A stretch of 16,293 nt of DNA from Nitrospirota bacterium (GTDB lineage: Bacteria > Nitrospirota > Thermodesulfovibrionia > Thermodesulfovibrionales > JdFR-85): assembly GCA_013151785.1 (NCBI GenBank), contig JAADHP010000203.1, forward strand, positions 1 to 16,293, in the 5' to 3' direction. Position numbers and translations under genes: made by a program. Positions 6,566 through 14,693 of this stretch are shown in pieces; position 1 is the first letter of the stretch, and each line of letters begins with the position of its first letter. The notes beneath the pieces are model-generated. The model was not told the origin of the DNA. It saw only the letters and a program-made list of their open reading frames with translations, and did not search any database.

Positions 6566-6581
6566 TGTACTTTACTGTACA
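6566..6581. promoter_or_regulatory. Enhancer dyad 2 upstream of yeeE
   Basis: TGTAC-TTTACT-GTACA is a perfect inverted repeat with a 6-nt spacer, centred 33 bp from dyad 1, about three helical turns, so both sites face the same side of the DNA. The arm sequence is identical to sox dyad 1. Confidence 0.75.
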
Positions 6582-6656
6582 ACTTCAATCCCGAAATAAA
6601 AAGGCATTACCACATTCAGTTGATCTGAGAGGAAAAAAGCAATTTCTGAGCAAACC

Positions 6657-8006
6657 CTAAAGCAGCTTGTACTTGACCATCTTGGTGCGAAGCTGTCTTC
6701 TCGTGATTCCGAGCCTTCTTGCTGCACGGGTCTGGTTCCAGTCTTCAGCCTCCAGGGCATTGATGATGGCAAGCCGTTCTATCTCTGAAAGGGTCATGTC
6801 TGAGAGGTCCTTTATCTGCCTGCCCGGAGAATCAGTATCCTCCAGGACAAGCGAGGCAATCTTTCTTGGAAGGTCGTCAAGGACAATTGTTTCAAATTTT
6901 GTTAACACAACTGCCCGTTCAATAATATTCTCCAGTTCCCTGATATTACCAGGCCATGAATATTTCAACAAAGCATCCATCACCCTCTGTTCCACAGCAT
7001 TGATAAACTTATGGTTCTCCTCTGCATATTTGCGCAGAAAATAATCGACCAGCAGGGGAATATCCTCTTTGCGCTCTCTCAGAGGTGGCATCTTTATAGG
7101 AATTACATTGAGACGATAAAAGAGGTCCTCTCTGAATCGGCCAGCGGCAACCTCTTTTTCAAGATCCTTGTTTGTTGCAGCAATAATACGACAATCCGAT
7201 CTTACAGGTCTTGTACCTCCTATCCTGTAGAATTCCCTCTCCTGTATGAATCGCAACAGTTTTATCTGCATATTCACAGCCATCTCTCCAATCTCGTCAA
7301 GAAAAAGGGTCCCTCTATCTGCTACCTCCACCTTTCCTTTCTCCTGCCCCAATGCACCTGTATAGGCACCTGCCTCGTGTCCGAAAAGCTCATTCTCTAT
7401 GAGGTCCGGAGGAATAGCAGCACAATTTATTGCCACAAAAGGAAACTCCTTTCTCGAAGAGGCCTTATGTATTGCCCTTGCAACAAGCTCCTTACCAGTG
7501 CCTGATTCTCCTGATATCAGTATGTTTGCACGGCTGTTGCTGACCACCTCTATGGTAGCCAGAATATCCTGAATGGCTTTACTCTTTCCTATAATTCCGT
7601 ACTGCTGTTCTCTGTGGATTGAAAGGGTCTCTTCTGTCAGGCCCTGGCTATGCAGCAGCGTATGCCTGACAATGGCAAGCATCTCTTCAAGATCAACAGG
7701 CTTGGTAAGATAGTTGGCTGCTCCTGACTTCATTGCCTCTACAGCATTCTCTATGCTTCCGTGTGCAGTAATAATGATAACGGGTATTTCAGGGTTTTTC
7801 TGTTTAATCCACTTGAGTATCTCAAGCCCTGACCTGCCGGGAAGCCGCATATCTGTCAAAACAAGATTGAATCCTCCATCTGCAAATCGGGACGTAGCCT
7901 CTTCAAAGTTCCTGGCTGTCTCTACATAAAAACCCTCCTTTGTCAGAAACCTGTTCATCATTCGCAGTATATTTCTCTCGTCATCTACAATCAGTATCTT
8001 ATCCAT
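6657..8006 (-). CDS. Sigma-54-dependent response regulator (NtrC/AtoC-type enhancer-binding protein)
   Basis: This 449-residue protein has three domains. A receiver (1-120) has acidic residues at 8-10, phosphoacceptor Asp52 (LTDMRLPG), Thr80 and Lys102. An AAA+ sigma-54 interaction domain (about 137-375) has Walker A GESGTGKE (166-173), Walker B LFLDEIG (234-240), and the sigma-54 contact loop GAYTGA (213-218), a Phe-to-Tyr variant of the usual GAFTGA. A Fis-type helix-turn-helix lies at the C terminus (about 410-449, with NQTRAARRLGITRRQLRTKM). It should hydrolyse ATP to open sigma-54 promoters once phosphorylated by the kinase encoded 56 bp upstream. Its likely targets are the paired TGTnC-N6-GnACA sites at the sox, yeeE and rhodanese promoters; that link is inference. 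The start has a good AGGAGAGG site. Confidence 0.9.
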   Translation of the reverse strand: MDKILIVDDERNILRMMNRFLTKEGFYVETARNFEEATSRFADGGFNLVLTDMRLPGRSGLEILKWIKQKNPEIPVIIITAHGSIENAVEAMKSGAANYLTKPVDLEEMLAIVRHTLLHSQGLTEETLSIHREQQYGIIGKSKAIQDILATIEVVSNSRANILISGESGTGKELVARAIHKASSRKEFPFVAINCAAIPPDLIENELFGHEAGAYTGALGQEKGKVEVADRGTLFLDEIGEMAVNMQIKLLRFIQEREFYRIGGTRPVRSDCRIIAATNKDLEKEVAAGRFREDLFYRLNVIPIKMPPLRERKEDIPLLVDYFLRKYAEENHKFINAVEQRVMDALLKYSWPGNIRELENIIERAVVLTKFETIVLDDLPRKIASLVLEDTDSPGRQIKDLSDMTLSEIERLAIINALEAEDWNQTRAARRLGITRRQLRTKMVKYKLL

Positions 8007-8062
8007 TGGCCTCTCCTGTTTCTCGAAACTCTAATTCCTCCACCGGTTTGTACCTTTAAGCT

Positions 8063-9553
8063 TCAAAATGTGGCTTTGTTCTTTCTGCCCACATGTGCCA
8101 CTGTTAAGTCTGAATTGTTCTGTAATGGCAGTTTTATGAGAAAATAGGCGCCTGTCCTGGATTTCAGCAATTCGATTTCACCATGATGGGCAAGTATTAT
8201 CTTGTAAACAGTAGCAAGGCCCAGACCACTTCCGTCATTTTTGGTAGTGAAAAAGGGTTGAAATACCTTGACTGCAATCTCTTCAGCAATGCCAGGGCCG
8301 TTGTCTCTCACATGAATCTCCAGCCATCTGTCTGAAGTGCTGAATTTCACATCTATTCTACCACCCTTTCTCATTGCCTGAATGGCATTGATAAAGAGAT
8401 TCATGAAAACCTGTTTCATCAGGGCTGGGTCAACCATTACCAGAGGCAGTCTGACATCCCTGTCATAAACAACATGTACTCCTGATTCCTCAAGATCTGG
8501 TTCCAACAGTTCCGTAACCTTATCAAGCACATCAATAATATTGCATAATACAGGTGATGGAGCAGGCAGTCTGGCAAATCTAAGGAAGTTGTCTGCCATC
8601 ATGGACATCTCAACCGCCTCATCCTTTATTATCTCTATATATTCCTGAACCTCGGCATTCTCCTTTGACTTCTCTATTCCTGATATTGCACCCCTTATAG
8701 CATAAAGACTGTTCCTTATCTCATGGGCAATCTGTGCAGACATCTCTCCTATAGCAGCCATGCAGGTGAGTCTTTCCTTCTCTTCAGAGACCCTTCTGAA
8801 CTCTGAGAGATATCTCCTGAGTGTTTCAAGCATATGATAAAATACCTGCCGTAGCTGCTCTGTTTCATCCTTATACAAGGAATTACCCTCAGCCCCTCTG
8901 TCGGTATAGGATATCTCCTTTTCGAACTCCTCTATCTCCTTTGAAAGATTTGTAATAGGTCGTGTCATCAACAAAGAGACAACGTACGAACCGCCAATGC
9001 CAAAGGCAAATATCACCAGGGAAAGATAGAAGAGCTGCAACATGGTCTTGTGGAAATCTTTTGCAAAGGCCCTGTCCTCTCTCTCTGTGTCAAAGGTCAA
9101 ACTCAGGGCACCAAGAAGATCCCCGTCTATCTCAATGGGCAGCGAAATGCTACAGTCATCACTTTCTGTATCACCGGGCCTGGCGGTTTTGCTCAGCAAC
9201 CCCGAGAGATACCTGTCAAACCTGCCGATATTACCAACCTCATCAGAGGCCACAATTATTCCTCTTTTATCAATCACCCTTGCATTCTTTATCTGTCCCG
9301 AGTCTTTCAGCTGACGTATCTGTTCCATAAGGAATCCAAAATCCTCTGAGATAATTGCATCAGATGCATTTATGGCCAGCTTCTCTGCAATACTGAGATG
9401 AAACTGTTTTCGCTGCATGAGAAGGTTTTTGCGGGATGAAGACAGTACAATTATACTCACTGATATGTATATAACCACGATCAGCAACATCACATAAAGC
9501 ACACCCTTTGTCTTTATGCTCGTGCGTCTGTTTAACTCCTTTAAAATCCTCAT
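8063..9553 (-). CDS. Membrane sensor histidine kinase (HAMP, HisKA, HATPase)
   Basis: The start is placed at the ATG at 9553, preceded by GAGG with 8-nt spacing; an in-frame TTG at 9577 lacks a ribosome site. The 496-residue protein has one membrane segment (about 17-38), a periplasmic sensor region of about 130 residues, a second membrane segment (about 173-195), then a HAMP linker (MTRPITNLSKEIEEFE), a HisKA domain with His277 in AHEIRNSL, and an ATPase domain with the N box (Asn389), DNGPGI and GSGLGLATVYKI. It resembles NtrY/ZraS-type kinases that pair with sigma-54 activators, and its partner regulator lies directly downstream. The binding protein encoded just upstream probably presents a ligand to its periplasmic domain. 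The kinase's own ligand is not known. Confidence 0.88.
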   Translation of the reverse strand: MRILKELNRRTSIKTKGVLYVMLLIVVIYISVSIIVLSSSRKNLLMQRKQFHLSIAEKLAINASDAIISEDFGFLMEQIRQLKDSGQIKNARVIDKRGIIVASDEVGNIGRFDRYLSGLLSKTARPGDTESDDCSISLPIEIDGDLLGALSLTFDTEREDRAFAKDFHKTMLQLFYLSLVIFAFGIGGSYVVSLLMTRPITNLSKEIEEFEKEISYTDRGAEGNSLYKDETEQLRQVFYHMLETLRRYLSEFRRVSEEKERLTCMAAIGEMSAQIAHEIRNSLYAIRGAISGIEKSKENAEVQEYIEIIKDEAVEMSMMADNFLRFARLPAPSPVLCNIIDVLDKVTELLEPDLEESGVHVVYDRDVRLPLVMVDPALMKQVFMNLFINAIQAMRKGGRIDVKFSTSDRWLEIHVRDNGPGIAEEIAVKVFQPFFTTKNDGSGLGLATVYKIILAHHGEIELLKSRTGAYFLIKLPLQNNSDLTVAHVGRKNKATF

Positions 9554-9604
9554 CTTCCAATCCTCATATCTTTTCAAGCGGATAAAACATACAACTGCAA
9601 GTCA

Positions 9605-11152
9605 CTATGGAAGGGGCTCCGTTTTCATCCCTGTGTATTCTTTAATGAGGTTTCTCACTTTTTCAATCACCTCATCATTTATATCTTCTTGAGCCATGAG
9701 AACCCATGTATTAAGGGAAGGTGTTTTCGCCAGAATCCTGATACGTTTCATATCAATATCATCTTTCATTGAATCCAGTGCTGCCTGGCTCACAAAAGCA
9801 GCATCTATCCTGCCCCTGTACAGATGCATCACAACATTCTCATAGGTACCCAACTCGATGAATCTGATGGTATCTGGTGATATACCTTCTGAGTTCAGTA
9901 TCCTTTTCTGGGCAAGGTACCCCCCTTCCGAGTAGGTTGAGGTAATACCGACCCTCTTTCCTTGCAGGTCATCCAGAGAACGAATGCTTCCTTCTGATTG
10001 CACAAGGACCAGACCTGCCCCAGGGTCTGAAAAATCCTTTATTGAAACAGTTGTAACCCCTTCAAGCCCCCTCTTTTTCGAATATGTATCAGCTAATATA
10101 CGGTTTTCGAGGAAGAAGGCTCCTTTCACACTTTCCTGGGCACTGAGAAAATCGCCTATATTCTGGGGCACTATAATCTGGAACTGGATTGCCCCGTGTT
10201 TCAATAGATATGTTACCAGTGGATTTAGCGTGGCGAATATCTCCGGTTCAAAAAACACAGGTTCCACATAGAGCCTTATGCTGCTGGCTCTACGGGGGAT
10301 TATCAGATCCTTTCTGTCGGAGATGTTATTCATCAGTATCCTGACAATATCATAGTCGCTATCAGTGGCTTCATCAAACCCATCCACACCTGATTCTATA
10401 CTTCCAACAATGGCCCTGCGGTTCTTTATCTTGTTGATGGAAAGCATTGCCTGCTTTATTTCATCGATGAATTCAGTGCCCAACGAAGTCCTTGCAACGA
10501 AAAGATACTGAGGGATAGAGTAGGAATACCTTAATATCCTGAGGCCTTTGCCCAAATAGGGTCTGGCAACCATCTCGGGCACACCTGTTGCATCAAACAT
10601 TCTTGCAAGAACAGCAGTAATGGCGCTCTCATCAGAGCCCAGTTTAGCCACATCAAAAAGGGTTTCTTCAGTAAGTCCAATCCTTTTTAGCATAATCTCT
10701 GGTAGCAGCCCCGAACCAGGACATGCATACCTGCCATATACAAAGCTTCCGTCCAGCAGATCTGCAGTCTTTTTGACAGACGAGTCGTCGCGAACCAGCA
10801 ACGCACTCCTGTACTCTGACTTACCATTCACCCTCAGTTTTACAACAGGCTGGACAGATGCCTCTTTGTATGCAACAGTATAAAGGGTGGGACAGAGGAA
10901 GGCTATATCTGCTGAACCGTCTTTTAAGGATGTGATAATCTCTTTGCTCTTCCTGGCTACTTTGATTCTGATTTTTACATTCAGCTTTTCTTCAAGGTAT
11001 CTCTTGAGGGGCAGGAACCTTTTATACATTGCCGAAGGAGATTGGAGTGGTATAAGCGCCATCGTTATCTCCTCCTTCGCCCTGGCAGAGACACTGCCCA
11101 TCAGCTGGATAAGCACTACTATGAATACTATTCTTAATAAAAAATGCCGCAA
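9605..11152 (-). CDS. Tandem PhnD-type periplasmic substrate-binding protein, probable sensor subunit
   Basis: This 515-residue exported protein (Sec signal, cleavage near ARA) contains two successive PhnD/SsuA-like binding modules: about 28-265 (MALIPLQSPSAMYKRFLPL through DFDEAT-like end) and about 285-515 (LYVEPVFFEPEIFATLNPLV, LQGKRVGITSTYSEGG). Both show the two-lobe pattern of class II binding proteins, for example SADIAFLCPTLYTVA in the first module and RIDAAFVSQAALDSM in the second. No permease genes are adjacent. Instead it heads a kinase-regulator operon, which argues for sensing rather than uptake. TtrS and ThsS, kinases for tetrathionate and thiosulfate, carry PhnD-like sensor domains, so a sulfur-oxyanion ligand is reasonable, though inferred. 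The start is TTG at 11152, with GAGGG five to six bases upstream. Confidence 0.82.
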   Translation of the reverse strand: MRHFLLRIVFIVVLIQLMGSVSARAKEEITMALIPLQSPSAMYKRFLPLKRYLEEKLNVKIRIKVARKSKEIITSLKDGSADIAFLCPTLYTVAYKEASVQPVVKLRVNGKSEYRSALLVRDDSSVKKTADLLDGSFVYGRYACPGSGLLPEIMLKRIGLTEETLFDVAKLGSDESAITAVLARMFDATGVPEMVARPYLGKGLRILRYSYSIPQYLFVARTSLGTEFIDEIKQAMLSINKIKNRRAIVGSIESGVDGFDEATDSDYDIVRILMNNISDRKDLIIPRRASSIRLYVEPVFFEPEIFATLNPLVTYLLKHGAIQFQIIVPQNIGDFLSAQESVKGAFFLENRILADTYSKKRGLEGVTTVSIKDFSDPGAGLVLVQSEGSIRSLDDLQGKRVGITSTYSEGGYLAQKRILNSEGISPDTIRFIELGTYENVVMHLYRGRIDAAFVSQAALDSMKDDIDMKRIRILAKTPSLNTWVLMAQEDINDEVIEKVRNLIKEYTGMKTEPLP

Positions 11153-11171
11153 GTAAACCCTCTTTGATACA

Positions 11172-11201
11172 ATAATAAAAATATAGTGTTCTGGATGTCA
11201 A
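11172..11201 (-). promoter_or_regulatory. Sigma-70 promoter of the sensor operon, overlapping the sox terminator
   Basis: On the minus strand TTGACA (11201-11196) is a consensus -35, followed by an 18-nt spacer and TATTAT (11177-11172) as -10. Transcription would start near 11165, about 13 nt before the TTG start codon. The -35 spans the loop and the second arm of the terminator hairpin at 11187-11218. Confidence 0.6.
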
Positions 11202-11218
11202 ACCTGACATCCAGAACA
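11187..11218 (-). terminator. Terminator hairpin of the sox operon
   Basis: TGTTCTGGATGTCA (11187-11200) and TGACATCCAGAACA (11205-11218) form a perfect 14-bp stem with a 4-nt loop, 17 nt after the soxB stop codon. On the minus strand it is followed by CTATATTTTTATT, a U-rich tail. The stem is moderately A/T-rich, so termination may be partial, with some readthrough into the sensor operon. Confidence 0.7.
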
Positions 11219-11235
11219 ACTATACGGGGAGGGTG

Positions 11236-12900
11236 TTATATGACCAGCTCAGGCCGGTCGAGTTTTACTTTTATATTTTTCTTTTTTCTTATGTAATCAA
11301 GCACGATGTCGTACACAGGCGGGCCTGACTGTTCAGCCATGGATGCCCATCCAGTAAAGGTATATTTCTTGTCGGGATCAACCTTTTCTCCTCTTATCCT
11401 GAGATCCTGGATCCTGTTACCCATCTTTTCATTCACGATTATCCTGAAGGACATCCCCTTTGTTCTTACGATATCGCCACCCTGCTGCCTGTAGGGATCG
11501 GGATTGAAGAGGTTGTCTGTGATGTCCTCGAGAATCTCCTTTACCATCTTTCCCTTGATGGTGCTCTTGTAGGTATTTGGATAGGTAAGGGCAGTCTGTG
11601 AATAGACATCCTCAGCAGTTATCGGACCGGGCAGGACTGTTCTGCCCCATCTGAAGCCTGGAGAGAAGGCAAAATCAGCATTGTAGTACTCAACCAGTGC
11701 CTCACAGATCAGGTCGTCGAAGGTTCCATCCAGGTTACCCCTCCGATACAGTACAGTCTCTGTATGTCCCACTATCTCGTTGAGTTTGTCTTTATAAGGT
11801 GCCCTTATCTCCTCTATCAATCTCTCCATCTCAGGGTCGGGTTTTATCATCTCTGACATGACCGGAATCAGCCTGAATGAGTAGTCGGTAATCCTTTTCC
11901 CCTTCACCTCAAGGTCCAGCCGTGCAAGGAATTTACCGTAACAACCCGAGGCTATGACCAGTGTATTGCCAACCACAATAGGCTGTGGAACACCGTCATG
12001 TGTATGACCACCAAGAATTACATCTATTCCCTTAACACGACTGACCATCTTCTTGTCCACATCTGTACCATTGTGAGAGAGCACTATAACAAGGTCCACT
12101 TTCTTTGAGCGCACCTCGTCAACAACATCCTGCATCTCCTCCTCTCTTATACCGAAAGACCAGTCAGGAATAAACCTCCGTGGATTGGCGATAGGGGTGT
12201 ACGGGAATGCCTGGCCAATTATGCCTACACTTATGCCATTGATTGTTTTGATTACATAGGGCTTGAAGATCCTGTCACCCCAGGTGGCATCAAATACATT
12301 CTGGGCAACAAAGGGGAAATTCATCATCCCGATCAGTTCCTGTACACGGTCAGCACCATAGGTAAACTCCCAGTGTCCGGTCATGGCGTCGCATTTAAGC
12401 TGATTAAGCACCTTCACCATATCCTCACCCTTTGTCCACATGCTTACAGCTGAACCCTGAAGGGTATCGCCTGTATCTACATACAATACCTTGCCTGGAC
12501 GTTCCTCTCTTATCCTCTTTATGAGTGTGGCTATGTAGGCGAATCCACCCATTTTCCCAAACTCCTTGGCAAGGGTGAGGAAATCATCACTTGTGTAGGC
12601 ATACGCCTCAAGGGTGCCAGGCTTGATGCCAAAATGTCTGAGGAAGTCCTTTCCTGTAAGATGTGGGGGCTTGCCTTTGTTTACTCCAACGCCGATGTTA
12701 GTATCAGGCTCCCGGTAGTAAATGGGAACCAGTTGTGCATGACTATCAGTGGTGTGCAGAATCGTAAGATTGCCCTTCGGGCTGAAGTCAAGCAGTTTCT
12801 TGCTTGTAAGATTCTTCGCAAGTACGGACGGAGGAAGTATGGTTGTTGCGCCTGCGGCAAGCGAAAGCATCTTTATGAATTCTCTTCTGCTGTAACTCAT
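11236..12900 (-). CDS. soxB: SoxB, dimanganese thiosulfohydrolase
   Basis: SoxB hydrolyses the terminal sulfonate from S-thiosulfonate groups bound to the SoxY cysteine, releasing sulfate. This 554-residue protein has a Tat signal (SRREFIK at 4-10), fitting folded export with its metals. The metallophosphatase-fold motifs are in order: TDSHAQ (Asp52, His54), DTGDTLQGS (141-150), the SoxB-specific GHWEFTYG (175-182) where 5'-nucleotidases have GNHEFDYG, LSHNG (His276), and GGHTHD (297-302). A 5'-nucleotidase C-terminal domain follows (about 375-520). The SoxB-specific motif makes a plain nucleotidase unlikely. It is the last gene of the sox operon, 34 bp after soxA, with a hairpin terminator shortly downstream. 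Confidence 0.95.
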   Translation of the reverse strand: MSYSRREFIKMLSLAAGATTILPPSVLAKNLTSKKLLDFSPKGNLTILHTTDSHAQLVPIYYREPDTNIGVGVNKGKPPHLTGKDFLRHFGIKPGTLEAYAYTSDDFLTLAKEFGKMGGFAYIATLIKRIREERPGKVLYVDTGDTLQGSAVSMWTKGEDMVKVLNQLKCDAMTGHWEFTYGADRVQELIGMMNFPFVAQNVFDATWGDRIFKPYVIKTINGISVGIIGQAFPYTPIANPRRFIPDWSFGIREEEMQDVVDEVRSKKVDLVIVLSHNGTDVDKKMVSRVKGIDVILGGHTHDGVPQPIVVGNTLVIASGCYGKFLARLDLEVKGKRITDYSFRLIPVMSEMIKPDPEMERLIEEIRAPYKDKLNEIVGHTETVLYRRGNLDGTFDDLICEALVEYYNADFAFSPGFRWGRTVLPGPITAEDVYSQTALTYPNTYKSTIKGKMVKEILEDITDNLFNPDPYRQQGGDIVRTKGMSFRIIVNEKMGNRIQDLRIRGEKVDPDKKYTFTGWASMAEQSGPPVYDIVLDYIRKKKNIKVKLDRPELVI

Positions 12901-12934
12901 GATTAGCGCCTCCTTAAAATTAGATGATGGTTAT

Positions 12935-13759
12935 TCACATTCTCATCCCTGGCACCTCTAAAGGAAGGCCATTTGCCTGATATGTAAGATAGAGTTCAAG
13001 ATTCCGGTACTCTTCGCTCTGATAGGGTAGTGGCTTTGCACGCATGTTCTTCATACATCCCCTGAATCGCCTTTGCAATGAACCTGCCTTACCCCATTTC
13101 AACCTGTAGGACGGCCAATGATCGGCATGGTGCCTGTTAGGTGACATGAGGTTGGTCCTTACCCTTTTACAGGCATACTTTACATGGCAAAGCGCACAGC
13201 TGAAGTTCCACTGTCCCATACGGGTATAATAGAACTTCTTGCCCTTCTCGTAGAATGGACGTGCCGGCCCATCGATGCTAACATTGATCGGCATGCCATT
13301 TGAGAGAGACTTCACATAAAGGGTAAGTGCAAGCTGATCGTATGATTCATATTTCAGTGGTTTTGCTCCCATCTTCTCGACCCTGCATCTGTTTATCTGA
13401 TAGGCAATGGTGTTTATGCCTTTAATCGCGGGGTCGTACTTTGGATATCGAGCAGCCACTCCTTTCAACTTCTCACCGTTTTCACCGTGACAGCTTGCAC
13501 AGGATTTTCCCCTGGTGCCTGCGACAGTCTTGAAAAGCTCCTCGCCATCGTCTAACATCAAGTCTGCTGGATTTCCTTCTTCTGCCATTTCCTGTGTTGA
13601 GCTTCCATAGAAATCAAGATATGTCTTTTCATACTCCTCATAGGTACAGTTTGGCTCATATTCCTTTATTTCATCTCCTGCCCTGGCCATCTTTGAAAAA
13701 AGAAGGGGCAACAGGAGTATCGCAAGACATATGAACACCTTAAAGGCCTTTTTAAACAT
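12935..13759 (-). CDS. soxA: SoxA, diheme cytochrome c subunit of SoxXA
   Basis: With SoxX this protein oxidatively joins thiosulfate to the SoxY cysteine. The 274-residue precursor has a Sec signal (cleavage near ARA-GD) and two heme c motifs: CASCH (87-91) and CALCH (188-192). It is therefore a diheme SoxA. Cys125 (INRC) and Cys235 (FRGCMKNMRA) sit where diheme SoxA proteins have cysteine heme ligands; the latter is the active-site cysteine that carries persulfide in the family. Distinctive family text such as YPKYDPA and WPSYRLKW is present. The stretch after the second heme motif has an extra Cys197 and a histidine-rich NRHHADH. It sits between soxZ and soxB with short gaps, and AGGAGGAGG precedes the start. 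Confidence 0.94.
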   Translation of the reverse strand: MFKKAFKVFICLAILLLPLLFSKMARAGDEIKEYEPNCTYEEYEKTYLDFYGSSTQEMAEEGNPADLMLDDGEELFKTVAGTRGKSCASCHGENGEKLKGVAARYPKYDPAIKGINTIAYQINRCRVEKMGAKPLKYESYDQLALTLYVKSLSNGMPINVSIDGPARPFYEKGKKFYYTRMGQWNFSCALCHVKYACKRVRTNLMSPNRHHADHWPSYRLKWGKAGSLQRRFRGCMKNMRAKPLPYQSEEYRNLELYLTYQANGLPLEVPGMRM

Positions 13760-13777
13760 TGTTTAACCTCCTCCTGT

Positions 13778-14113
13778 TTATTGTGGTTTGATCTGGACTG
13801 TCTTCTCAAAGACTTTGCCCTTTATATCCTTCCAGACGATCTTCAGTGGAGCATCCTTATCAGCCTTCAGGTAAAAGGTCATAAAGGGGTTTGCACTTAC
13901 TGCTATTGTCCACTGCATTTGTGTAATCAACTCTCCGCCGTAAAAGACATTCACATCGCTAATGTAGTAGGCTGGTATCCTTTTGCCTGTTTTTTTGTCT
14001 TTCCTGAAACCCGTCTCCATTGGGTGTGTAATGAGTGCCTTGATCGGAATAACATCTCCCTTTTTGTATCTCCTGGGTGTTCTGATCTTTATTTTTCCTA
14101 TTCCCTTAGCCAT
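13778..14113 (-). CDS. soxZ: SoxZ, partner subunit of the SoxYZ sulfur carrier
   Basis: This 111-residue protein matches SoxZ in length and sequence: IKIRTPRRYKKGDVIPIKALITHPMETG at the start, then a central YYISDVNVFYGGELI and a C-terminal immunoglobulin-like strand set ending VFEKTVQIKP. SoxZ binds SoxY and shapes the surface that positions the SoxY sulfur-carrying arm for SoxXA and SoxB. It has no signal peptide, as usual for SoxZ, and is presumed to cross the membrane bound to Tat-exported SoxY. The gene follows soxY by 39 bp and precedes soxA by 18 bp, in keeping with a single transcript. Confidence 0.95.
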   Translation of the reverse strand: MAKGIGKIKIRTPRRYKKGDVIPIKALITHPMETGFRKDKKTGKRIPAYYISDVNVFYGGELITQMQWTIAVSANPFMTFYLKADKDAPLKIVWKDIKGKVFEKTVQIKPQ

Positions 14114-14152
14114 AGTTCCTCCTTAGATATAAGTGTTTTCTGGGTTGTCTTA

Positions 14153-14650
14153 TTATCCACCACAACCACCTATTGTCACCTTGACAGTCTTCTGGGCACC
14201 ATAAAGCCTGCCCTTGTTTGTCTCAAGTATTGCCCTTACATTGGATGTCTTTCTCATCTTTATCCTGAGAGCAAGACTTGCCTTTCCATTTGCAGGGCTA
14301 AGCTCGGCACTGGCTGTAAAGGGATGATAGTTCTCATCCACAAAGATATAAATCTTCTTAACATAGTTGTCCTTGTCCATGGGCAGGTCAGAGATAATGG
14401 TGATTGGCACAACTGCACCGTTCTCAGCAATTATGGGGGTCTTCAGCTTTACATGGGACATCTCAACCTTTCTGTCGCCAAAATACTTTTTAAGAACATC
14501 GTTGATATTCTCTTTTTCAGGCTTTTCAGCAGCCTCTGCAACACCTGTTTTGAACAATGTACCAAGCGAAGACGAAGAGACCACCGCTGCACAGGCCAGC
14601 CCGGTCATTATCATGAACTGTCTTCTTGAATATGTGTTACCTTCCTTCAT
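14153..14650 (-). CDS. soxY: SoxY, covalent sulfur carrier with GGCGG arm
   Basis: SoxY carries the pathway intermediates on a C-terminal cysteine. This 165-residue precursor has a Tat signal (YSRRQFM at 7-13, hydrophobic stretch, cleavage near AEA) and an immunoglobulin-like body. It ends in the swinging arm VTIGGCGG, where Cys163 is the attachment site. The hallmark GGCGG terminus makes identification firm. It lies between soxX and soxZ. Because soxCD is not in the operon, the sulfane sulfur left on Cys163 after SoxB action must be removed another way, and the DsrE-like and thioredoxin-like proteins of the same operon are candidates. A ribosome site (AGGAGGAAC) precedes the ATG. Confidence 0.96.
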   Translation of the reverse strand: MKEGNTYSRRQFMIMTGLACAAVVSSSSLGTLFKTGVAEAAEKPEKENINDVLKKYFGDRKVEMSHVKLKTPIIAENGAVVPITIISDLPMDKDNYVKKIYIFVDENYHPFTASAELSPANGKASLALRIKMRKTSNVRAILETNKGRLYGAQKTVKVTIGGCGG

Positions 14651-14693
14651 AGTTCCTCCTTTTAATATTTAAAGATACAACCAGATAAAGAAG

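Noticed and set aside
8962..9349. Several overlapping plus-strand open frames of 90-122 codons
   Set aside because: They lie antisense to the histidine kinase sensor region, have no ribosome sites and show no recognisable domain.
11187..11218. TGTTC and GAACA ends of the hairpin as another enhancer dyad
   Set aside because: The arms are separated by 22 nt rather than 6, and no -24/-12 promoter is positioned to use it. It is better read as a terminator.
13781..14629. A 282-codon open frame on the plus strand
   Set aside because: It is antisense to soxZ and soxY, which are certain. Its product is cysteine- and leucine-rich low-sense sequence with no family motif.
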